Of a stretch of DNA of 48,488 nucleotides, positions 1 to 10,900 are shown piece after piece. This DNA comes from Novosphingobium sp. UBA1948. GTDB lineage: Bacteria > Pseudomonadota > Alphaproteobacteria > Sphingomonadales > Sphingomonadaceae. Within the stretch, counting starts at the first letter, position 1. Each line of letters opens with the position of its first letter. A program made the position numbers and the translations under genes. The stretch is from assembly GCA_002336765.1 (NCBI GenBank), contig DDES01000200.1, positions 1-48,488 of the forward strand. Direction: 5' to 3'. The notes beneath the pieces were generated by a model that worked only from the letters and a program-made list of their open reading frames with translations, was not told the origin of the DNA and did no database searches.

Positions 1-15
1 GTCGTCATCGGCATA

Positions 16-3000
16 TCAGGTGCGCACCCGGGCCATCGCCGCCCGCCGGTCGCCGAGCGCGGCGCGGCGCATGGCCGCCCTGTCGGCAACCTGGCTCAAC
101 CGCTCGTCCGCCTTGCCACGGTCGGCAAGATGGTCCGCCAGCGCCGCAACCGTCGGGAAACGGAAGATGTCGGTAATCGTCAGTTCCGGAGCGACCCCGG
201 ACTTGAGGTCGCGATGGAGCTGGACGGCGAGCAACGAATGGCCGCCGAGCGTAAAGAAGTTGTCGTTGACCCCCACCAGTTCAAGGCCGAGCGCGCGGCG
301 ATAGGCCTGCGCGATGTCGCGCTGGAGATTGCTTTCGGGAGCCTGGTATGCCTGCCCCGAGGCTGCCGCCGCGTTCATTTCCGGCTTGGGCAGCGCCTTG
401 CGGTCGACCTTGGCATTCGGCGTGAGCGGGAAAGCCGCAAGCGTGACGAAATGCGCGGGGATCATGTAATCCGGCAGCATATCGCCGAGATGCGCCCTCA
501 GCTTAGCCTCGCAGACCGCCCCGCCCGAAAGGCGCAGATAGGCTACGATCCGCACATCACCCTCACGGTCCTCGCGCACCACGACAACCGCTTCGGCAAT
601 GCCGTCAAAGGCCGCGATCCGCGCCTCGATCTCGCCGATTTCGATACGATAGCCGCGCACCTTGACCTGATGGTCGGTGCGGCCGAGGAAGCGCAGAACG
701 CCGTCCTCGGTGTAGCGCACGAGGTCGCCGGTCCGGTAGAGACGGCCGCCGGCAAAGGGATTTGCGATGAACCGTTCGGCGGTGAGTTCCGGCCGGTTGA
801 GGTAGCCGCGCGTGACGCCCTCCCCGCCGATATGCAGTTCGCCGGGCTGGCCGGGCGCCGCAAGGCGCCCGTTGGCATCCATCACATAAAGGCCGGTATT
901 GGCGATCGGCCGCCCGAGAGGCACCACGGTGTCGGTTGCCTGCGCGGTCATGGTGGACGACCAGATCGTCGTTTCCGTCGGCCCGTACATGTTCTCGACG
1001 GGCGCGCCGCTCACCTTGCGGATTTCGGCAAGGAGCGAACCCGGCAGCGCTTCGCCGCCGATATAGAGATGGCGGATGCTGCCGAATGCGGCACGATCCG
1101 CCTCTCCGGTCAGGAACATCCGCGCCATCGAGGGCGTGCACTGGAGATGCGTGACCGCGTGGCGGGCCACTTCCGCGGCAAAGCCCTCGCCGGATGCTTC
1201 CTCCGCGGGAGCGGCGCGCGCGGCGGCGACGACACGGGCGAGCGGCACCAGCCGCTCCAGGACGATATCCGTCGGCACGCCGAAATCGATGAGGCAGGCG
1301 ACATCGTCGACGCCGACCGCCGCGATCTGCTCGACACGGCGCATCGCGTCCTCGACCGTCCCGAACAGGCCGCTATCCTCGAAATAGCGCAGGAAGGCGA
1401 ATTCGAGGATCGCATCCATCTCGTCGGCCGACAGCGTCTGCAGGTCGATATCCATCGCCCCGGAAGCGCCCTGCGGCTTCTTGAAGGCCGGGAAAGCCCA
1501 GGCATATTGCTTGATGAGCGCGGCGGCGCTGCGCAGATAGGCCTTCATCGGCTCGCGCGCCCGATTGCGCACCTCCTCGCGGTCCTCGCCCAGCAGCGTG
1601 TGCAGCATGAGCGTGACCTTGTAGTCATCCGGATTGCGGCCGCACTCCACGAGCGTCTCGCGATAGATGCGGATCTTCTCGGCAAGCTCCTCGATGGACT
1701 GGCCGAGAAGATGGGTCAGCACGTTCGCCCCCAGCCGCGCGGCCTCACGGTAGGTCTCCGGGTTGCCGGCCGTGGTCAGCCAGATGGGAAGCTCGCGCTG
1801 AACGGGACGCGGCTGCGTGACGACGTTCGTCGTGCCCGCGCCGAAATCGAACGACACGGCCTCGCCGCGCCAGAGTTTGCGCACCACCTCGATGTCGCGG
1901 ATCATGCCGGTCTTGTTGTTCGGCGGCGCGTTCTCGGGGCGCAGCACGAAGTCCTCCGGCATCCAGCCGGAAGCGAAGCCGATGGCCACGCGGCCGTTGC
2001 TGAGATTGTCGAGCACGGCCCATTCTTCCGCCACGCGCAGCGGATGGTGCAGCGGCAGGACGCAGCTTCCCGCGCGGATCGAAAGGTTCTTCGTGACGGC
2101 GGCGACCGCCGCGCCCGTGACGGACGGGTTCGGATAGGGGCCGCCGAAGGCGTGGAAATGCCGTTCCGGCGTCCATACGGACTGGAAACCGTTCGAATCG
2201 GCGAATTTCGCGCCTTCCAGCAGGAGATGGTATTTGGCAGGCCCCGCACCGTCGTCGTTGCCCCAGTAGAACAGGCCGAATTCCATCGGCCCCTTGCCGG
2301 GCGCCCGGCGGATGGCTGTGGCTTCGCCCTTGTGCGCTTGCGTCTCGGGTGAATGGATCACGACCTTGAAACCGCGCGCCAGCGTCCAGAAAAGCTCCAG
2401 CACGGAAATGTCGAAGGACAGGCTGGTGACGGCGAGCCAGACGGGCTGGTTCTGCGTATCGCACGCCACCCGCTCATCCATGCCCGCAAAGAAGTTCACG
2501 ACATTGCGGTGTTCCACCATGACGCCCTTGGGGCGGCCGGTGGAGCCCGACGTATAGATCACATAGGCGAGGTTTTCCGGAGCGGCGGCTGAAACGAGCC
2601 GGTTCCGCGGCCCGTCCTGCGCCAGCAGATCCTCGATGAAGACCGTGCGCGCGCCGGGGGCGGAAAGCGTTTCCGCGACCGCGCGGCTGGCGAGGACCAC
2701 CCCTGCGCCGCTGTCCTCCAGCATATAGGCAAGCCGGTCGGCCGGGAAGTTCGGATCGAGCGGCAGATAGGCCCCGCCCGCCTTCTGGACGGCAAGCGCG
2801 CCGACCACGAGGTCGATGGAACGCGGCAAGTGAAGCCCTACCATCGTATCCGGCAGGACGCCGAGCGCCAAAAGCGCATGGGCGACGCGGTTCGCCCGCA
2901 ATTCGAGTTCGCGGTAGGTCACGCTCTCGCCGCGCCAGGCAACGGCGGTCGCGTCGGGCGTGCGGTCGATCTGCCGCTCGATCGCGGTGTGCATGCAGAG

Positions 3001-4635
3001 CGTACGATCGAACGCCCGCGCGCTGTCGTTCCACTCGTGGATGACGCGGCGTCTCTCCTCCTCCGCCATCAGCGGCAGGTCCGCGACGAGACCGGCGCCG
3101 ACGGCAAAGGCGGAAGCCAGGATGGCGATGCGGCGCGCGTAGCTCGCGGCATCCGCATCGGAAAGACGCGTGCGGTCATAGACCAGCCGGTCGCCGCCGC
3201 CGTCCTTGCCGAGCACGAAGGTGAGCGCGCATCCGGCAAGCGGCGCAGCCCCCGCCTCGCCGTCTTCGACGATGCCCACGGCAAGGCGCGGCTCCTGCGC
3301 GCCGAGGCCCCGGCGCGTCAGATCGGCAAGATAGGGGCCTTCGCGGCGCGCGCTTTCGAGCCGTTTCGCGACATCAAGCGAGAAATCGGAAACCGCGTCC
3401 TCGGCCGTAAGCTCGATCCGCAACGGAACGCTGCGTGCAAAGTAGCCCGGGAACCGGTCGGCGCATGCGCGCATGTCCGACGAGGAATAGGCGATGTCCA
3501 GCCGGTCCTGACCGGAGAAGCGCGCCAGGAAGGCACCGATGGCGGCGATACGGCTTTCGAGGCGCATCGATGCCGGCAGGCCGAGGTCGAGAGCGGCAGG
3601 ATCGGCGGCAACACCGCCCATATCGGCCACATCGTGCAGCTCGACCGCCTCCGGCGATCGCAGCCGCTCGACGGCCCGCGTTTCGAACCGCGCGGCGCGG
3701 CGCACGGCGGCGTCCAGCGCCGCACCGTCCTGCTCATCGAGGCGGGGAAGCCGGTCGCCCGCACGCAGGCAGGCGGAAAGAAGCGCACCGTCCTCATATC
3801 GCACGCCCTCGATCAGCACCGGCCGGTCGGCCGCCGACACCAGCACGCCGTCCGTGGTGACGGAGAGCACCGTTCCGGGTGCGGCAAGCTGCGACGTATC
3901 GTGCGCCTCCTCAAAGCGGGTAAGGTGGAAAAGACCGTCGGCGCTCAGAACCTTGGGAGCGGAGAGCCGGTTGGCGTAGCCCGGTCCGAAATCGAGGGCG
4001 CGCCAGAGGCGCGACAGCTCGTTGGCGGTGCGCTCGAAAGACACTGTAGCGGCAGCCGCGGGGCGGCGGTCGAGGGCATAATAGGTGCGTTGCGAGAAAT
4101 CCTGCGGCGTGCCGGCAAGCGTGCCGCGCCCGATGGCCGCGACCAGTTCGCCGAAGGTGGCGAGCCCGGCCTCGAAGCACTTCGTATTCAGGCTGAGCGC
4201 GGTTTCGTTGGGATCGATCGCAAACCGGGACTGGGCATAGACGACGCCCTCGTCCGCACCGGCCGTGATTTCATGCCAGGTGACACCGAAGGACTGTTCG
4301 CCCTCCAGAATGGCCCAGGCCGGAGCGTTGAGGCCGGCGAAGCGGGGCAGCGGCCCGTCGTGGAAGTTCACCGCCCCCTGCCGCGCCTTGCGCCAGACGG
4401 TCTCGGGCAGCATGCGCAGGTTGGCGATGCTGAACAGCCAGTCGTATTCGACGCCGGCGAGGGTTTCGCCGAGATCGCGCCCCCAATCGTAAAGCGGAAT
4501 GCCGTTCTTTTCGGCCCAGGCGCGGGCCGGCGCACCACCGGAAACCACGCCGACGACCCGATGGCCTTGCTGCAACAGCATTTGCCCGCATTGCGCGAGC
4601 AGCGTTTCGTTCCCGATGAGGAGGCAATCCACCAT
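16..4635 (-). CDS. Hybrid NRPS: formyltransferase - partial condensation - adenylation with inserted luciferase-like monooxygenase - PCP
   Basis: This 1539-residue protein loads an amino acid on a carrier domain and probably modifies it. Residues 1-175 are a formyltransferase fold with the Asn90/His92 and Asp128 expected of the catalytic set, followed by a formyltransferase C-terminal-like stretch to about 320. Residues 345-525 resemble only the second half of a condensation domain; no HHxxxDG is present. The adenylation domain starts near 540 (YTSGSTGRPKG near 695, FDIS with Asp742), is interrupted at about 784-1125 by a bacterial-luciferase-like FMN monooxygenase (MEFGLFYWGN start), and resumes near 1152 (NMYGPTE at 1215, YRTGD, NAKVDRK). 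The PCP has GGHSLL with Ser1467. Such insertions are known as the MupA/Atu3671 family. Asp742 suggests an alpha-amino acid substrate. There is no thioesterase, so the product probably passes to the divergent PKS. ATG at 4635 has only a weak ribosome site. Confidence 0.9.
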   Translation of the reverse strand: MVDCLLIGNETLLAQCGQMLLQQGHRVVGVVSGGAPARAWAEKNGIPLYDWGRDLGETLAGVEYDWLFSIANLRMLPETVWRKARQGAVNFHDGPLPRFAGLNAPAWAILEGEQSFGVTWHEITAGADEGVVYAQSRFAIDPNETALSLNTKCFEAGLATFGELVAAIGRGTLAGTPQDFSQRTYYALDRRPAAAATVSFERTANELSRLWRALDFGPGYANRLSAPKVLSADGLFHLTRFEEAHDTSQLAAPGTVLSVTTDGVLVSAADRPVLIEGVRYEDGALLSACLRAGDRLPRLDEQDGAALDAAVRRAARFETRAVERLRSPEAVELHDVADMGGVAADPAALDLGLPASMRLESRIAAIGAFLARFSGQDRLDIAYSSSDMRACADRFPGYFARSVPLRIELTAEDAVSDFSLDVAKRLESARREGPYLADLTRRGLGAQEPRLAVGIVEDGEAGAAPLAGCALTFVLGKDGGGDRLVYDRTRLSDADAASYARRIAILASAFAVGAGLVADLPLMAEEERRRVIHEWNDSARAFDRTLCMHTAIERQIDRTPDATAVAWRGESVTYRELELRANRVAHALLALGVLPDTMVGLHLPRSIDLVVGALAVQKAGGAYLPLDPNFPADRLAYMLEDSGAGVVLASRAVAETLSAPGARTVFIEDLLAQDGPRNRLVSAAAPENLAYVIYTSGSTGRPKGVMVEHRNVVNFFAGMDERVACDTQNQPVWLAVTSLSFDISVLELFWTLARGFKVVIHSPETQAHKGEATAIRRAPGKGPMEFGLFYWGNDDGAGPAKYHLLLEGAKFADSNGFQSVWTPERHFHAFGGPYPNPSVTGAAVAAVTKNLSIRAGSCVLPLHHPLRVAEEWAVLDNLSNGRVAIGFASGWMPEDFVLRPENAPPNNKTGMIRDIEVVRKLWRGEAVSFDFGAGTTNVVTQPRPVQRELPIWLTTAGNPETYREAARLGANVLTHLLGQSIEELAEKIRIYRETLVECGRNPDDYKVTLMLHTLLGEDREEVRNRAREPMKAYLRSAAALIKQYAWAFPAFKKPQGASGAMDIDLQTLSADEMDAILEFAFLRYFEDSGLFGTVEDAMRRVEQIAAVGVDDVACLIDFGVPTDIVLERLVPLARVVAAARAAPAEEASGEGFAAEVARHAVTHLQCTPSMARMFLTGEADRAAFGSIRHLYIGGEALPGSLLAEIRKVSGAPVENMYGPTETTIWSSTMTAQATDTVVPLGRPIANTGLYVMDANGRLAAPGQPGELHIGGEGVTRGYLNRPELTAERFIANPFAGGRLYRTGDLVRYTEDGVLRFLGRTDHQVKVRGYRIEIGEIEARIAAFDGIAEAVVVVREDREGDVRIVAYLRLSGGAVCEAKLRAHLGDMLPDYMIPAHFVTLAAFPLTPNAKVDRKALPKPEMNAAAASGQAYQAPESNLQRDIAQAYRRALGLELVGVNDNFFTLGGHSLLAVQLHRDLKSGVAPELTITDIFRFPTVAALADHLADRGKADERLSQVADRAAMRRAALGDRRAAMARVRT

Positions 4636-4797
4636 GTCAGCACCCGTCGCCCAGAATGTGTCCGTTGTCGGCCACCGTGGAGATACTTGCCGGAGGAGAC
4701 CAATTCCACCTATCCGTCACAAGTTAAAATAACACCCACGAGCCTATTCTTGCCGCCATATTGCCATCTGCCCCATTCCAGTTCATGATTAAAAGGA

Positions 4798-4811
4798 TAT
4801 TAAGCTTAATA
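4798..4811. promoter_or_regulatory. Perfect 14-bp palindrome TATTAAGCTTAATA, candidate operator
   Basis: The sequence equals its own reverse complement over 14 bases and sits mid-way in the divergent NRPS/PKS control region. A dimeric regulator site is possible, but AT-rich DNA produces such palindromes by chance fairly often. No regulator gene lies nearby. Confidence 0.3.
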
Positions 4812-4883
4812 AAGTGTTAAAATTAAATATAAAATTGAAACAATATAAAACTATGCGTTAAATAAATCCAATAACGCTACACG

Positions 4884-4895
4884 TTTCGGCCGAAA
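4884..4895. promoter_or_regulatory. Perfect 12-bp palindrome TTTCGGCCGAAA, candidate operator
   Basis: This self-complementary 12-mer lies about 90 bp upstream of the PKS start. Unlike the first palindrome it has a GC core inside AT-rich DNA, which makes it the better operator candidate. Its regulator is unknown. Confidence 0.35.
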
Positions 4896-4983
4896 TCGAC
4901 TTTACCATAAATGAATATTAAGGAAGCCCCGTCATGAAATGATGGCATACTGTAAAAGACAGAAATAGCGAAGAGCAGACAAG

Positions 4984-7900
4984 ATGCCGGACAACCACGA
5001 CATATCGCCGAATGACATTGCCATCATCGGCATGGCGCTGCGGGTGCCGGGTGCCGGAAATGTCGAAACGTTCTGGCAGAATCTTCGCGCAGGACGCGAA
5101 GCGATACGCACTCTCTCCGACGATGAACTGCTTGCCGCCGGTGAAAGCCCGGAACGCTTCAACCACCCGAACTACGTTCGCCGCACCGCCGATCTGCCGG
5201 ACATGGAAATGTTCGACGCGGAATTCTTCGGGCTGAGCCCGAAGGAAGCGGCGATCATGGATCCCCAGCACCGACACTTCCTGGAATGTGCCTGGGAGGC
5301 GATGGAGGATGCCGGGCGCACGCCGAACACCGTCGCGGGACCTGTCGGCGTCTTCGCCGGCTGTGGCATGGGCCACTATTTCTATTTCAACGTCTGCAGC
5401 AACCGCCAGCTCGTCGACCAGGTCGGCATGTTCCTGCTGCGCCACACCGGCAACGACAAAGACTTCCTCGCCACGCGCGCGTCCTTCGCGTTCGACCTGC
5501 GCGGGCCTAGCGTCAATGTGCAGACCGCCTGTTCGACCTCGCTGGTGGCGGTGCATCAGGCCTGCCAGAGCCTGCTCAACGGCGAAACCGACATGGCGCT
5601 TGCCGGCGGCGTGACCATCGAGCTGCCGCATCGGCGCGGCTACATGCACCAGGAAGGCGAGATCCTTTCGCCCGACGGCCATTGCCGCGCCTTCGACCAC
5701 CGCGCCGGCGGAACGGTCTTCGGCAGCGGGGCCGGCGTCGTCATCCTGCGGCGGCTCGCCGACGCCATCGCCGACGGCGACATCGTGCATGCCGTGATCA
5801 AGGCCTCCGCCGTCAACAATGACGGCGCCAGCAAGGCCGGCTACCTTGCCCCCAGCGTCACCGGACAGGCCGAGGCGATCATCGAGGCTCACGGCCTCGC
5901 CGGCATCGAAGCCGACACGATCCAGTATGTCGAGTGCCACGGCACCGGCACCTATCTCGGCGACCCCATCGAAATCGAGGCGATGACGCAGGCCTTCCGC
6001 CAGACGACGAGCCGGACCGGCTTTTGCCGTGTTGGCTCGGTCAAATCGAATATCGGCCATCTCGACACGGCTGCCGGCGTCGTTGGCCTGATCAAGACGA
6101 CGCTGGCACTCAAGCATGGCGAAATCCCTCCCACGCTCGGCTTCGAGAAGCCGAACCCTTCCATCGATTTCGCCGGCAGCCCCTTCATCGTCAACGACCG
6201 GCTGACGCCCTGGCCGCAGGCCGCCGGACCGCGCCGCGCCGCCGTGAACTCGCTCGGCGTCGGCGGTACGAACGCCCATATCGTGCTGGAACAGGCGCCT
6301 CTCGATACGCGCGCCGCCGCCAATGATGCAGAACCGCAGGTCCTGCTGTTCTCCGCCAGAAGCCGAAAGGCGGCGGAACAGGCCGCTGTCCGGCTCGGCG
6401 CCGCGCTCACGGCACAGCCGGCGCTCTCGCTTGCCGATGCCGCCTATACGCTCCATGCCGGGCGCAAGCCGTTCGAACATCGCTGCGTCGTCGCAGCGGC
6501 GGACCGGCAGGATGCCATCGCCGTCCTCGGCGGCGCTGAACCGAGGCGCATTTTCAGCCATACCGTGCTCGATGCTCCCTCGGGCGCGACCTTCCTCTTC
6601 CCCGGCGGCGGCGCACAGCATGTGGGCATGGCACGCCGGCTCTACGAACAGGACCACGCCTTCCGCGCCATCGTCGATGAGGGCCTGGCAGCGCTTCCGG
6701 CCGATGCGGCATCCGAGCTTCGCGCAGTCTGGTTCGAGGACAACCAAGCGGGGCGCGAGGACGCGGCCCGCCGTTTCCTAAGGCCGGCCCTGCAGCTTCC
6801 GGCCATTCTCATCGTCGAGGTGGCCATCGCCCGGCTCTGGATGGCGCGGGGCGTAAAGCCTGCGGCTCTCGTCGGCCATTCCATGGGGGAAAACGCCGCG
6901 GCCTGCATCGCCGGCGTGCTCGAGTACCGGGACGCCGTGCGGCTCGTGCGCCTGCGCGGGGAACTGTTCGAGACCATCGCGCCGGGCGGCATGCTGAGCG
7001 TGCCTCTCTCGCAGCAAAACCTTGCGGCGATACTGCCCGCCGAACTCGACATCGCCTCCGTCAACGCGCCGGAACTCTGCGTCGTTTCCGGCCTCAACGG
7101 CGACCTCGCAGCCTTCCAGCAAACGCTTGCGGCGCGCGGCGTCGAGGCGACGCGCATCGCCATCGACATCGCCGCCCATTCCCGCATGCTCGACGGCATC
7201 CTGCCGCGGTTCGAAGCCTTCCTGCGCGGCATCCGGCTTTCGGCCCCCGCCATCCCCATGCTTTCCAACCGAACGGGCGCCTGGCTCACCGCCGCAGAGG
7301 CGACCGATCCGCTGTACTGGACGCAGCATCTGCGCTCGTCCGTGCTCTTCGGCAGGAACATGGCGCTGCTTTCGGAAGATCCGGGCCGCGTCTATATCGA
7401 AGTCGGCCCCGGGCGGGCGCTTTCCTCGCTCGCCAAGATGCAGCCCGGCATCGCTGCCAATCAGGTGATCCACAGCCTGCCGCATCCCGAGGAAGAGACC
7501 GACGACCGCCTGCATTTCCTGACCGCGCTCGGCCGCGTCTGGGCCGTCGGCCTGCCGGTGGACTTCGAGGACGGCTGGAGCCGACAGGGTGCGCGGCGCG
7601 TCTCGCTGCCCACCTATCCTTTCCAGCACCAGCACTATTTCATCGAGCGGGCGGCGACGGAAAGGGTGGCGGCGGCTGAGGAGCCATTGCTGCGCCTGCC
7701 GGATATGGCCGACTGGGGCTACCGCCAGACCTGGAGACAATCGGCCGCCGATATCCTGATCGACGCCGGCAGGAAGCCCCAAAGCTGGCTCCTCTTCCTC
7801 GACGATGGCGGTGTCGGCGCCACGCTCGCGGCGCAACTGCGCGAACTGGGTCATGACGTGCGCACGGTCACGTCCGGCGACGGCTTCGCCAAGCTCGGCC

Positions 7901-10900
7901 GGAACGACTATGTGCTGGGCAGCGCGGACGGACGGGCCGGCTATGATGCGCTCGTGGCCGGGCTGCTGGAGGATGGCCCCTTCCCCGCCAATATCGTCCA
8001 TCTCTGGCTCGTGACGCATGACAGCTGGCATCGCCCGGAATCGAGTTTCTTCGACCGCCTTCAGGAAACGGGTTTCTACAGCCTTCTGCATCTCGCGCAG
8101 GCGATGGCCGACACCTCCATCAACGGCACTCACCTCACCGTCGTGACAAACGGCATGCAGCGCGTGGGCGACGAACCGTTGCCGCTGCCCGGCAAGGCCA
8201 CCGTGCTCGGCCCGGGCCTCGTCATCCCGAAGGAGCTGCCCGGCGTCACGGTCCGCCTTGTCGACATCGACATTCCTACGGCGGCGGAAAAGAAGACGCG
8301 CCGCACGCCGGCAAGTCTGCTTTCTCAGCTTTCGGGCGCAAAGCGGGATGCCGGGCCGGCACCCTGGCTTGCACCGCTTTGGGAAGAGCTGCTGGCCTCG
8401 CCCGGAAACGAGGTCGTTGCGCTGCGCAAGGGCCGGCGCTGGGTCCCGACCCATGTCGCCCTGCCTCTCCAGCCGGCCGGCGAAGCCCCGATCTTCCGGG
8501 ACGGTGGAACCTATGTGATCACCGGCGGCCTCGGCGATCTTTCCATGGCCATCGCCCGCGCGCTTGCCGGGCGGCACGCGGCAAAGCTCGTTCTTCTCGG
8601 GCGCACGCCTTTGCCGAGCCGGGACAGCTGGGCCTCCTATCGCCGGCTGCATGCTGGGGACGACCGGGCAAGCCGCGGCATCGCCGCCATCGTCGAACTC
8701 GAAGCCCTCGGCGCCGACGTGCTCTACCTCTCGGCCGATGTCGGCAATCCGGAGGAAATGGCCGACGCCTTGGCGCTGGCGCGGAAGCGCTTCGGCGCGA
8801 TCCACGGTGTCCTGCATACGGCAGGCGTAATCGACGACGCGCTCATTCCTCTCAAGACCTTCTCCGGCACCGAAAACGTCCTGATGCCCAAGGTTCACGG
8901 GACAGCCGTGCTGGATCAGGTTCTGGCCGGCGATGCGCTCGATTTCATGGTGCTGTTCTCCTCGACCAGCACCGACACCGCCCCTGCCGGGCAGGCCGAC
9001 TATGTCGCCGCGAACGCCTATCTCAATGCCTTTGCGGAAAGCCGGACCGCTGCCGGGCGGCGGACGATTGCCGTCCATTGGGGCATCTGGAACGAAGTCG
9101 GCCTTGCGGCACGCGCCGCCGGCAACGGCACGCGCCCGGCCGAAACGAAGCATGTAGCAGCCCACGGCCCCCTGTTCGAACACTGGGTCGAGGACGCCGG
9201 GCGCACGCAATGGCTCGAATTCGTCGCCAGCCCCGCGCGCCACTGGATGTGGAACGAACACCGCCTGGTGTCGGGCCTGCCCGTTCTGCCGGGCACCGGC
9301 TATATCGAGCTGATAGCGCAGGCGCTTGCGGAATACGGCATGACTGGGACACCGGTGATCGAAGACCTGGTTTTCCTGCGGCCGCTCGCGATAGAGGACA
9401 ATGCGGAAAAGCGCGTTCGCGTTCGCCTGCAGGCGCAGGACGGCGGCTTCAAGGTCATCGTGGCGGCCGGTGGAACCGAGGAGGCATCCGTATTCCACCC
9501 CCATGCGGAGGCGCTCGTCCGAATCGAAGCTGATACCCGCCCCTATTCCGTCCAGACCCCCGGCACCCGGGGTGAACAGTGGAGAAAAAGCCTTCGCGCC
9601 CGCGAAGGCGGGGCGCTGCGCTCTGTGCAGGAAGACCATATCCGCTTCGGGCCACGGTGGGCGGTGCTGCGCGCAATCGACATGGGCGAAAGGCAGGCAC
9701 AAGCGAGCCTCAGCCTGGACGCCAGCTTTGCCGCTGATCTGGCAACCACCCGGCTGCATCCCGGCCTGCTTGACATCGCGACCGGCTATGCGATGGAACT
9801 TGTCGACGGCTATGATCCGGCGAAGGGCCTGTGGGCTCCCATGTCCTATTGGCGCATCCGCATTCTGGATACCTTGCCGCAGGAGATCACCAGCCACATC
9901 CGCCTGAGCGATAAGGACAGCCTGGGCGAAGGCTATGCGGTCTTCGACGTGACGATAACCGATCCGGACGGACACGTCCTCGTGGAGATCGAGCGGTTTG
10001 TCGTCAGGAAGCTCGCAAGCAATACCAGCCTTGCGGAAGCCGGCGAGCCTGAGCACGGCAAGGGCGAAGCCGCCACGACCCCCGCCATGCTGCGCCTCGC
10101 CGCACAGGTCCGGCAGGGCATCCTTCCCTCGGAAGGCTACGAGGTGCTTGCCCGCGCGCTCGCCACCGGCGAGACTCAGCCCATCGTCTCGACGATGCCG
10201 CTCGAACGCCTGAAGGCAAGGGCGCAGCAGGTGCAGGCCGAAGCGGACGAGCCGGTGCAGTTCCTCGAGCGCCCCGAGCAGGCGGGCGACTATGTCGCGC
10301 CGCAGAGCGAGATCGAGAAGACGCTGGCCAGCTACTGGAGCGAGCTGCTCGGCATCGGCCGGATCGGCCTGCATGACAACTTCTTCGACATCGGCGGGCA
10401 CTCGCTCATCGCCGTGCGGCTCTTCCGCATGATCCGGTCAGCCTATGCCGTGGACCTGCCGATTTCAGTCCTGTTCGAAGCACCGACGATCGCCGCCTGC
10501 GCGGCGCTGATCGAGAAGGAGACGGGAGGACATTCTCCGCGCGAGGAAGGCGGGGAGAATGCCGGACAAACAGACCCCGCTTCGCGGCCCATGCATCTCG
10601 TTCCCATGAGTGCCGGCCCCAAGAACGGCGGGGCACCGTTCTTCCTCTGCGCCGGCATGCTGGGCAACGTGCTCAACCTGCGTCACCTCGCCCTTCTGGT
10701 GGGGGCGGACCGGCCGATTTACGGCTTGCAGGCACGCGGCCTTTACGGGGAACAGGCACCGCACGAGACCTTCGAGGAGATGGCGCGCGACTACATCGCC
10801 GAAATTCGCCAGGTGCAGCCGCACGGTCCCTATCTGCTCGGCGGCTTCTCCGGCGGCGGGTTCGTCGCCTACGAGATGGCGCGCCAGCTGCAGGCCGCCG

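Larger units (their letters stand above)
4636..4983. promoter_or_regulatory. Divergent AT-rich control region between the NRPS and PKS genes
   Basis: These 348 bases separate two divergently transcribed megasynthase genes, so both promoters should lie here. About 4720-4925 is strikingly AT-rich against GC-rich flanks, with many TTAA steps. It holds two perfect palindromes, listed separately. I could not place -35/-10 elements with confidence. I see no ORF or RNA gene in the stretch. Confidence 0.6.

Noticed and set aside
130..2352. A 740-codon plus-strand frame opposite the NRPS gene
   Set aside because: A shadow of the NRPS, which has clear A, monooxygenase and PCP motifs on the other strand.
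2830..4788. A 652-codon plus-strand frame opposite the NRPS N-terminus
   Set aside because: Low-complexity translation and no ribosome site; the formyltransferase reading on the minus strand explains the sequence.
6778..10401. A 1207-codon open frame on the minus strand opposite the PKS gene
   Set aside because: It is antisense to a gene with intact catalytic motifs; long antisense frames are expected in GC-rich DNA. Its translation is arginine/glycine/histidine-rich and matches no family.
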